From Chloroflexi bacterium TSY (GTDB taxonomy: Bacteria > Chloroflexota > Anaerolineae > Caldilineales > Caldilineaceae): DNA of 64,000 bases. The position numbers were made by a program, and so were the translations under genes. The notes under the pieces are model-generated. The model was given only the letters and a program-made list of their open reading frames with translations, ran no database searches and was not told where the DNA came from. The stretch lies in the NCBI GenBank assembly GCA_019217005.1, contig JAHBNG010000051.1:1-64000 (forward strand), in the 5' to 3' direction. Of the stretch, positions 48,597 through 56,812 are shown piece by piece; the first letter of the stretch is position 1; each line of letters opens with the position of its first letter.

Positions 48597-48929
48597 ACTA
48601 GTGAACGCTTAATCCACACACTCATGCAACTGAAAGCAGCTTCAACCATTGTCCTCGTGAGCCATCGACCTCAAGTAATCCGTGCAGCTGACCATATCTT
48701 GGTTTTGGACGACGCACAGATCGCAGGTGAAGGGACTCATAACGAGTTGCTGGCCCAAAACGCAACATATCAGGAGCTATTCAGCGCGGGTTTTGGGGAA
48801 ACATTGTCACCGTCTTTGATCACAGACCGCGACGTAGCACCTGGCCTACCAGAGAGCAATGAAAACCCACTACAAGTAACTAATGCGCCAGAGCCTAGTA
48901 CAATTGGGCGTAAATACCACGACAGAAAT
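48597..48929 (+). pseudogene. ABC exporter ATPase, C-terminal remnant
   Basis: Starts at the MITE-A end. ERLIHTLMQLKAASTIVLVSHRPQVIRAADHILVLDD and AGEGTHNELLAQNATYQELF are the D-loop-distal part, H-loop (SHR) and C-terminus of an MsbA-type exporter. Walker A, signature and Walker B are missing. No stop codon separates it from the carboxypeptidase-like sequence that follows. Confidence 0.82.
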
Positions 48930-50513
48930 ATGGCAGCTTTTTCTTTGGTAGAATCTGCCCAATTATTTCTGTCGGGATTTACTAGTGAACCTCATGATAG
49001 GACAAATGTTCGGCGAATTGGGTTTTCTGAGGAGGGACGTCCACTCTTGGCGGAATTCGTCGGATCCCGTCATGCACGGCTGCGCGTCCTTTTGATGGGC
49101 GGACAGCATGGTGATGAACCTCTGAGCTCAGCGGCAATTGAACAATTTGCCCGGGAATGGAAGAATGATGAAGAGAGGAAATTCGATGTGCAGTTGGCCA
49201 TAATACCCTGTCTAAACCCAGACGGCGCGGTTTCCAATCAACGCCACAATGCTCGAGGTGTGGATCTCAACCGAGATCATCAACGTTTGCAGAGCGCAGA
49301 AGTATTGGCACTTCATCGCTTTGTGCGTTCTTGGCGACCCCATCTCGTCATTGATACCCACACCTATCCAGCACGCCGAAAACATCTCTTACAGCATGGG
49401 TTGCTCTATTATCATGATGTCTTTCTGGATGTTGCGACTCATCCCGCAATTGTGGGTGTAGGTGCTGACCAGCTAACGAATAACGCATTTATTGATCAGT
49501 TTCTGCGGCCAGTCCTAGCAAAGCTGAGTACCTATGGCATATCGGCTGAACGTTACACAATCATAAATCGTAGAAAGAAGATACAGGACGAGATGAAGAA
49601 AACTCTGCAAAAACAGCCGAATATTTCGGAGCCACAGTTTCAAAGTATGGGCCGAGTGCGCCATAGTACCCCAGACATCATTGACGCTCGAAATGGTCTT
49701 GCATTGCGCTACGGCTGTATGACTGTCCTCATTGAAGGACGTCAGCCATATGAAAAAAATGCACCGTCTAGCCAGGAGCAAGCCTTACACAGCATGGTGA
49801 CAGCGCTTCGTGAGACTGTTTTATGGGCTCTTGAAAATCGGGAACAACTTCAAAACGAAGACCTGGTCGGGGCAACAAGCTCGTTCCCATCGAGCTATCA
49901 ATATGTATCTGAAGGCTCATACACAATGATCTTCTTAGATTACCATAAACGCAGCCCGAAAAAAGTAACGATCCCCAGTAAATACACACCACGAATCAAG
50001 CCCACCACTTGGGTTGATCTACCTAGCGCATACGCAATCCCCATCGAAAATCAAGAGTTATTGTATTTGCTGATACGGCATGGATTTGAGTTCAAGATAC
50101 CGGGTCGCGAAACCGTGTGGGTGGAGTCCTATACAACGGAGTCCTACGTCCCGTCCCATCGAACGAACCGCGTCGTACGCAAAAGCCAGTTCAAAAAAGA
50201 TGTTGTACTGCAACAGCTCAGTGGGCACTGGCTCTTTCCCACCAATCAACCGGGTGCAAGAGCACTGGCTGCGCTGCTGGAGCCTGGGTCAAAAACAGGT
50301 CTAAGCCGCTATCCAGAATTTGGACTAACCCTCGCCATCGGTCAACCATATCCAATCCTACGCGTCATTCACGTACCCACACCTGACGTTGCAGATGCTC
50401 ACAGGGCAAAAGACCTAAATCAGATTGGCATTGTTACCTCATCAACAGTAAGTGCCGCCTCAGGCAGCTCCCAACGGACTTGTTCAGCTTGTGTGTCCAG
50501 CCAATCGTCTTGA
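48930..50513 (+). CDS. M14-type zinc carboxypeptidase-like protein
   Basis: About 528 residues if counted from ATG 48930, a start with no good ribosome site; the frame is continuous with the ABC remnant and may represent a genuine fusion. Zinc site GGQHGDEPLSSAAIEQ (HxxE) and VIDTHTYPAR (His), substrate Arg/Asn in NARGVDLNRDHQ, and catalytic Glu perhaps in TVLIEGRQPYE. The middle has an insertion. The last 15 residues (SAASGSSQRTCS...) look out of frame; from 50452 another frame reads QAAPNGLVQLVCPANRLELR and stops at 50613, overlapping the hsdR end by 32 bases, so a frameshift near 50445 is likely. Confidence 0.78.
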   Translation: MAAFSLVESAQLFLSGFTSEPHDRTNVRRIGFSEEGRPLLAEFVGSRHARLRVLLMGGQHGDEPLSSAAIEQFAREWKNDEERKFDVQLAIIPCLNPDGAVSNQRHNARGVDLNRDHQRLQSAEVLALHRFVRSWRPHLVIDTHTYPARRKHLLQHGLLYYHDVFLDVATHPAIVGVGADQLTNNAFIDQFLRPVLAKLSTYGISAERYTIINRRKKIQDEMKKTLQKQPNISEPQFQSMGRVRHSTPDIIDARNGLALRYGCMTVLIEGRQPYEKNAPSSQEQALHSMVTALRETVLWALENREQLQNEDLVGATSSFPSSYQYVSEGSYTMIFLDYHKRSPKKVTIPSKYTPRIKPTTWVDLPSAYAIPIENQELLYLLIRHGFEFKIPGRETVWVESYTTESYVPSHRTNRVVRKSQFKKDVVLQQLSGHWLFPTNQPGARALAALLEPGSKTGLSRYPEFGLTLAIGQPYPILRVIHVPTPDVADAHRAKDLNQIGIVTSSTVSAASGSSQRTCSACVSSQSS

Positions 50514-50581
50514 ATTGCGACAGACATTTGCAGAAGATGAGGTTTTCGCTTCAAAAAGTGGTCAAGTGATTAGAGCGATCC

Positions 50582-53062
50582 TCATGCGGCCAGTGCAACA
50601 GCACTATCATTGATCTCTTCGAGAATACAAACTATCTGGTTAGCCTGCTCATCGTCAAATACCCCGTCCAGGCCATTGTCACTGAAATCGGTGAAGGGTC
50701 TATCATAGAGTAGATTGGGGTCCATCACGCCATTTCTGGTGAGATAGTTGATGATATAGTTGACGAGGTGTATCTGGTCAGCGGTGCAAGTCTTGTCGTC
50801 CAGATAGCGATTGAATAGTTCTTTGGCTGCTCGTCGATCCAGTCCGACCAAGCGACGAATGAAATCCCCAAGATTTTCTTGTGGACCATAGGCTTGTTCA
50901 AATTCCTCACGGGAGCCGGTCTCGTCGGCTTCAAAAAAGAATCGTTCCAACTCACTGAGATCTAGAGGGGTTAGTTGGCGCGCACGACGAATCTTCTGAA
51001 TGACAATGTGGTTGTTATGGCTACGCAAGAACTGTTCAACCTTCTTGCGATATTGGGCCACGTTCACGCCACCAGTCACGTAAGGGATATCTGTTTCTTG
51101 AATAACGCCCAATTCATCGACGAAGTCCGTGACAATTATCCTCTGGCTCTCACGTTCAATGAAGCGGGTTATTTCGCGTAGGCTGATGCGCAGCTCTTCG
51201 AGCCTGGGCAGGGTAACGGCCTGCCAGTAGATGTCCGTTTGAACTTCATGGATGAGGTCCATCCGCTCTCGCACAGCAGGGATGGTATGCTTGTCTTGAA
51301 GGCGATTCGCTGTCTCGATAACCTTGTTGCGCCAGGTTTCAACAAGACGTTCTTGATTTTCATGATGCGCACGCTGTAGCTGAAGAATAAGCAAGTCGAA
51401 GCGCTTGGCTGTTTCTGGATCGCCAGATAACTGGCTGGGTAGACCTGAAACGTGATTTGTGAGGTCCGAAACGTCTGCTTGACTCAGGTTATTCCAACGT
51501 TCTCGATCCAAGAAGGGATCCAGATATTTGCGCTGGGGACGCACCAGGAAATTGTCCAACGGCATGGCTACAACATATGCGTGCAGTGCATCGACCATGT
51601 TTTTGATGAGTTCGTTCTGCTCTGGATTATCGACCTGATACTTTGTTAGCGCGGCAACCAGGTCGAGACGTGTGTTAAAGATTCGCTGACTGAGTGGCTG
51701 TTGCGCACGAGTCACGATCCCTCTGGGATTGTAGTTGAAAAATTCAAAATTCTGGCATACGTCAAAGATATTGAAACTTTCTTTGTCCTGACCGACACCA
51801 AAGAGATCAGGGCAAAGTCGAGTTCCTCGCCCCAACATCTGAAAGAACTTGGTTTTGGAGCGCACCAGCTTGAAGAAGACCAAATTGACTACTTCGGGTA
51901 CATCTACACCAGTATCAAGCATGTCTACAGAAATGGCAATGTAAGGGTCTGCGTCCTTTTTGCTGAAGTCGTCAATGAGTGACTCGGCATAGGTCTGATA
52001 GTTGTCGATCACCCTGGCAAAGTGGCCAGCAAGATGGGGATAGTTGGCGTCGAAGCGCTCTTGGATAAACTCCGCGTGACGGTGATTCTTGGCAAAGATG
52101 ATGGTCTTGCCCAACCTGTCGCCGCCAGCTACTTTTTGCCCATGCTCCATCAGCGTTGCAAGAACTTTGTCGACCGTGTCCTCATTGAAGAGCCAGCGGT
52201 TGATGGCCGCAGAATCCACAGAGTCAGGGACGTTGCCCGACTCATCCCACTCGATTAGATCCCACTCTTCCTGCTCTTCATCGCTCAGATCGTCATAATG
52301 AATGCCGCGCTCAATAAACTTGAGAGGCACGGTGACAGGGTTGGGCGGCACCAGGTATTCATCGGCTACGGCAACATCCAGATCATAATTGTAGGTCGGC
52401 ACGCCATCTTCCAAGCCGAAAAGATGATATGTATTGTGATCGACATCATCTTTCGGGGTGGCGGTCAGCCCAAAAAGATAGCCGTCGAAATAGTCAAAGA
52501 TCGCCTTGAATTTGCGGTAGACTGAGCGGTGGGCCTCATCAATGACAATCAGATCGAAGTGGCCGACGCCGAAACGTCTCGTAGGGGTTTGATATATCAA
52601 ACCCCTACTATCGACATCGTCAATCTGGTTCATGATGGTGTGGTAAGTAGAGACCACGACCCGATTCTCCTGAACCTCTTTCTCTTCCAGTAAATTGACA
52701 GCATTGGCATCAGGCAGGTGAGCCTTGAAGGCTTTGACAGCCTGACGCACGAGAGTCGTGCGGTCGGCCAGGAACAAGACCCGCTTGACCCAGTTGGCCC
52801 GCATCAGCAGGTCGATGAGGGCAACCACGGTACGCGTCTTGCCAGTGCCAGTGGCCATGACCATGAGCGCGCGCCGATAGGACAAATTTAGTCGTTCAGT
52901 GACGCGGCGAATGGACTCCTCCTGATAGTAGCGGTCCACAATCTCTTTCTTGATGGGTACCGTTGAAAGATCAAGCTGAGTGGTGCGGCGCTGCACCAGT
53001 AACTGGAGTTCGTCTTTGGTATAGAAGCCCTGAACATCGCGCGGTGGGTAATTTAGATCGTC
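50582..53062 (-). pseudogene. hsdR: Type I restriction enzyme R subunit, C-terminal part
   Basis: Resumes after MITE-B with WDDLNYPPRDVQGFYTKDEL. Helicase motif I MATGTGKTRTVVALID, motif II LIVIDEAHRS and motif VI MLGRGTRLCPDLFG are intact, followed by the EcoEI_R_C-type C-terminal domain. Translocates DNA and cleaves far from the recognition site when combined with HsdM and HsdS. A perfect 28-bp palindrome at 52581-52608 lies inside the coding region and encodes about nine extra residues (RGLIYQTPT) without breaking the frame. The stop is at 50582. Joined to the N-terminal part: 1135 codons. Confidence 0.88.
52581..52608. repeat. Perfect palindrome within hsdR
   Basis: GTAGGGGTTTGA/TATATCAAACCCCTAC reads the same on both strands. 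Its core GGGGTTTGATATATCAAACC is shared with the palindrome at 54189-54226. It is in frame in the hsdR gene, between helicase motifs Ia and II. Confidence 0.92.
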
Positions 53063-53070
53063 CCAAATCG

Positions 53071-53225
53071 GGGGTGGTTCAAAATTAGGTTTACACTTTT
53101 GATATATAGACAAAAATCTATATGAGACCGTTTTCTCTCTGAGAACCGGCGAAATCAGAGAATATAAACGTTCTTTCTGTTTCTAAAAGTGTAAACCTAT
53201 CTATCCAGCTAAAATGAACCACCCC
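53071..53225 (-). mobile_element. MITE-B copy 5, in hsdR
   Basis: 155 bp with GGGGTGGTTC/GAACCACCCC ends and CCAAATCG at 53063-53070 and 53226-53233. Removing element and one repeat (163 bases) rejoins the two hsdR parts through YDIAIWDDLNYPP. Confidence 0.95.
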
Positions 53226-54155
53226 CCAAATCGCTATGTCATACCCATTGGTGTAGAAGATGACGGGGCGTTGGCCCGTCATCTTCTCAAGGGCATCAGC
53301 ATAGAGCTTGGCCTGCTGTTTGCCCTGTTCTTTGTCCTTGCTGGCTCGTTTGGCTTCTACTACCGCCAAAGGCAGCCCATCATCTCCCCAGAGCACATAA
53401 TCAGCATAGCCGAAGCCCCGATTGTTGGGCATCGGTCGAACTTCGTACTCAGCTACGTTCTCTCCAGTGGGATCCCAACCTGCCTCTCGTAGGTAAACAT
53501 CAATAAGCAGGTCTCGTGTCTCTGATTCTGAGTAGTCGTGGGTATCGGGTACCTGTTGGTTAACAGCCTTTTGCCGGCCTACTTGAGCCTGAAGTTGAGC
53601 AAGTCGGGCCTGGAGTTGTGCGTTCTGCTCTTGCTGCTGACGTAGTTCTTCATCTGTCGTTTTGAGTTGAGAGTCTAGCGCTTTGAGTTGTTTAATTGTG
53701 TGACGCGCAATCTGGCGGTCTGACGGAGGAACTTGCTTTTCATCAAACTTGTTGGGGATGTCGCTGGTGCTGCCCTTCGTGTAGGTGCGGGCAAACCAGT
53801 AGGCGATGTGAAACAGTTCTCGAACCGTCCTCATTGCTTCTTCTGGCTTAACTACCTGCTTGCTGTGAACCGCCATGTTCCCCTGTTTACGAATGAGATG
53901 CATCTTGTCTCGCACACCTTGGGGAACTTGTCGGATAAATGAGATATCTGATAGGAGTGCGCTGAGTCTGTTATCGTAGGGACGTATAAAGGCAGTGTCG
54001 TAGTCATAGAGCCAGTGGACGACGACCTCCACAGCACGGCGGCTATAGAATAGCGCCGTGCGTGGATCGCCACGGGTGTATCGTTCCGCCAGACGAATCG
54101 TTTCATGTACGTCTGGCCATTCGGTTTGGAGGAAAGAAAAGTTGCTCATGGTCAT
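53226..54155 (-). pseudogene. hsdR: Type I restriction enzyme R subunit, N-terminal part
   Basis: ATG 54155 or 54149. Residues 1-120 form a DUF4145-like helical domain (DPRTALFYSRRAVEVVVHWL), then a coiled coil of Gln/Leu repeats (LRQQQEQNAQLQARLAQLQA) and the endonuclease region with GFGYADYVLWGDDGLPLAVVEAKR, whose D...ExK residues are the nuclease site. It ends at MITE-B after QRPVIFYTNGYDIAIW. DUF4145-HsdR_N-helicase order is common for this type of HsdR. Confidence 0.88.
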
Positions 54156-54188
54156 ACATTCGAGGGTCAAAATTTCATGCAAAAGCGC

Positions 54189-54226
54189 CGTTCGTAGGGG
54201 TTTGATATATCAAACCCCTACGAACG
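54189..54226. repeat. Perfect 38-bp palindrome between hsdS remnant and hsdR
   Basis: Arms CGTTCGTAGGGGTTTGATA / TATCAAACCCCTACGAACG. Shares its central 26 bases with the palindrome inside hsdR at 52581-52608. It lies between the HsdS stop (54238) and the HsdR start (54155). Confidence 0.92.
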
Positions 54227-54237
54227 TGTGTTGGCGA

Positions 54238-54442
54238 TCATAGTTCTCCTCTGAAGGCGCGTTGTTGGAGAGAATGGAAGAGGTTGTCTAGATGTTGCCG
54301 TCCTGTGTAGAAATGTTGTTTATACTTTTTTAGTTGGGCGACACGGCCAGTGAACTCATGTTGGATATCCAACGGCGGGACAATAACCAGTGTGTTTCGC
54401 ACCTGCTTCGAACTAATTGTGTTTAGCCCTGATGTTGTTTTA
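54238..54442 (-). pseudogene. hsdS: Type I restriction specificity subunit, C-terminal remnant
   Basis: Sixty-seven codons ending at TGA 54238: SGLNTISSKQVRNTLVIVPP, LDIQHEFTGRVAQLKKYKQH and LFHSLQQRAFRGEL are the typical end of HsdS, where a PPLxxQ motif is followed by the conserved helix and an AFxGEL tail. It is cut by the IS at 54443. Beyond the IS the same frame stays open for about 38 codons (to about 56035) but I cannot recognise HsdS there. HsdM is not in the window. Confidence 0.82.
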
Positions 54443-55938
54443 CTTTACTTTCTGGTAAAAGAAAAGAGATGAGGTGAGAAATGTGACAAAAAGCGGTTAG
54501 CAGTTCATCCTAAAGGTAGAGAACCCAAAAAGGAGGAAGGAATGCTAACCGCGCCAGAAATAACTATAGCAGTACTGATGAATGTATTGCAAGTAACGCC
54601 GATGGGAACAAACGTAAATGTAATGCGTCTGATGTGGGCAATGCTGAATGGGTCGTTTCTGAAAAGTCGAGGAGCAATCCATAGCGCATTGAAAGAAAGC
54701 GGGTTTGAAGATGAGGAGCTCCGGCGAAGCTGGTGGAGCTTTCGATATGGATCATGGGATATCACAAGTCTGCTGGGGTCGTGGCAAGAAGAAGTGGAGT
54801 GGAAAGGGAATGGGAGGCAAAAAAGTTAGAAGGGTACCGAGTGAAAAGCATAGATATCACAGGGTTCTGGCGACCGAAGCTGCAAGGGAAAGTGAACCGA
54901 CTCTATAACTCAACGGCTCGTCGGGCATTGCCCGCCTCATCTTTGGAGTGATGATAAGCTCGGGGAGATAGGCGGGAAGCGAGTGCCACTGCTCAAGGCA
55001 ATCATGAGATGCACGGTTGGAACAAAGGAAAGTGAGTTTCGGAAAAGCTGCTGACAGAGACGAAGAAATCACTGGAGTCAGACGAAGTGGCGGTGGTCGA
55101 TGCCGGGTTTACAATCAGAGAAATGCTAGAAAGCGGCATAGACCGATTTGTCCTGCGGGAAGCCATTAACTGCACAGTGCGCCGCAATGAGTTCCCCAAA
55201 CGCAAAGAAAAGGCAGACCACCTGAATATGGTGATATTGTGCGTCCGCTCTCGCAGCTATAAGGGAAAGCGACTCGAGGCTACAACTCCGGACTCGTCTG
55301 GTCGCTTTTCTATAGTGGTCGCCTGATTTGCTATCAAGCATGGCACAATCTCGTCCCCAGAACAACCAAGGTGGATACAGCCAACCGTACCTACTCGATT
55401 TACGTCATTCAGGATCCGGCCTACAACACACCTTTGGTTTTGGCGACCGTTATGACTTTGCAGCCTGAAACCATTTATCTTGTCTACCTGGAACGCTGGC
55501 CTGTTGAACATCCCCCCTTGGCTTCCAAGCAGATGATTGGCTTACATCGTCAATTTGTTCATGCCGATGAGGCTTGTTTCCGCTTACCTGAACTGGGGCT
55601 GCTGGCTGGCAATCTTCTTTCCCATTTAGCCGCTTCTCTTCCTCCCATACCGACTGGCTACTGGGATCGAGAGCCTCAATCCACTCCCGGCAGGCTGCGC
55701 CGTGTTCTCTCGAGTGCTCTTTTTCCAACTCCTGACCAACTCGACCCTGACTTTCGGAAAAAGGCCTCGGTTTCACACCATTTCCCTAAAGGCGTTCTCG
55801 CTCATCGCCGCCTCAATGCCGCTGCTTAAACTAGCCGAGCACTATTTTTACATTTTATCCCGTTTTTTCAGGGTGGATTCTTTTTTCCGCCCCTTTCGGT
55901 TTGCCCTTTGTCACTCAAGCCTTTACCAGAAAGTAAAG
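54443..55938 (+). mobile_element. Insertion sequence copy 2, unplaced family, in hsdS
   Basis: 1496 bp with the ends CTTTACTTTCTGGTAAA and TTTACCAGAAAGTAAAG, TTA on both sides. It retains about 65 bp near its right end that copy 1 lacks and has no MITE-A, giving the empty site for MITE-A copy 1. Confidence 0.88.
54542..55829 (+). pseudogene. Transposase of the unplaced IS, copy 2
   Basis: ATG 54542 after AGGAGGAAGGA. The first frame reaches CAAAAAAGTTAG and stops; the continuation is one base back (GCAAAAAAGTTAGAAG: KKLEGYRVKSIDITGFW). Further small indels near 54,945, 55,045 and 55,220 break it again; the last part (55371-55829) matches copy 1. Clearly inactive now. Confidence 0.8.
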
Positions 55939-56049
55939 TTACTATGAAATGGAATAATGACGCGAAACAAAAACCCCGGCAAGGCTCTATGTGAGCAGCT
56001 TACCAAGCCGAAAGAAAATAAGTTGATTCAATCGGAACTCAGGGGATCC

Positions 56050-56091
56050 GGTGTTCATAGGGGCAAGATATATCTTGCCCCTATGAACACC
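56050..56091. repeat. Perfect 42-bp palindrome
   Basis: Arms GGTGTTCATAGGGGCAAGATA / TATCTTGCCCCTATGAACACC. Same architecture (GGGG arm, GATATATC centre) as the palindromes at 18416-18453, 52581-52608 and 54189-54226. Confidence 0.92.
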
Positions 56092-56180
56092 TCCCGAGAC
56101 CCTAAAGAGCCAATAAGTTATGGTATAATTAAGGTCAAGCACCTGCTGCTGAACTGGTAAGCATCCTCGGCGGTAGGTTG

Positions 56181-56210
56181 GAGAGCGGCTGCAACCGCTC
56201 TCATTTCTTT
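56181..56210 (+). terminator. Terminator-like hairpin
   Basis: GAGAGCGG, loop CTGCAA, CCGCTCTC followed by ATTTCTTT. The upstream sequence has no clear gene, so what it terminates is uncertain. Confidence 0.45.
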
Positions 56211-56442
56211 GAGATGAAATTCAAAAGATTGTGGTGAGTGTAAGCCACTCGTTATGTTTTGTCAACAGGTTTACTATTCCCACGGTTTTCTTGATAACTT
56301 CAGCGATTCACCATAAATTATGACGCAATACTCTCAATAAGTATAACGCAAAGGGACGATAGAGAGTTGCATTTGATGAGGTAAGAGTGAGGAATTAGTG
56401 AGTGCATGGTGAAGATGAAGGCAAAACGTTTATATTATTCTT

Positions 56443-56476
56443 AGGACTTACGCACAATATGGTGTGCGTAAGTCCT
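56443..56476. repeat. AGGACTTACGCACA inverted repeat
   Basis: Arms AGGACTTACGCACA and TGTGCGTAAGTCCT with a 6-base loop. The same arms, slightly diverged, flank the palindrome at 18387-18471. The word AGGACTTACGCA also occurs in intergenic repeats of some other bacteria, notably cyanobacteria (recall). Confidence 0.8.
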
Positions 56477-56812
56477 GATACTAACATCCACCACAATCAT
56501 ATCTGAGCACCTGTTGAGTGGCGAAGCTATATTGAAACCAGATCGGGTCTACCCCCTGTGATCCGGTTGAACCAGAAAATCTAACAGGGAGTCAAACTGT
56601 TTTCGCTATATCCTCGGTTGACGTTGTGTCCAATTATCAGTAAACTTGGTTTAATCGAATAATCATAAGAGGGACGGTGCTGGCGGGACCATCTCTCTTC
56701 CCCATCTACTGATCCACCCAGCAGTGAGCGTGCATTCAATTTTACACAACTCTCACAACTTTGCACACCCCCAGCAGGTATCTGTTGAGGGTGTTTTAGT
56801 TTAGACAGTGTG

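Larger units (their letters stand above)
55939..56812. other. Intergenic region before the CHAT-STAND gene
   Basis: No convincing gene in 874 bp; a 67-codon frame at 55957-56160 crosses a palindrome and has no recognisable features. Contains the palindrome at 56050-56091, a terminator-like hairpin at 56181-56210 and the AGGACTTACGCACA/TGTGCGTAAGTCCT inverted repeat at 56443-56476. Confidence 0.7.
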
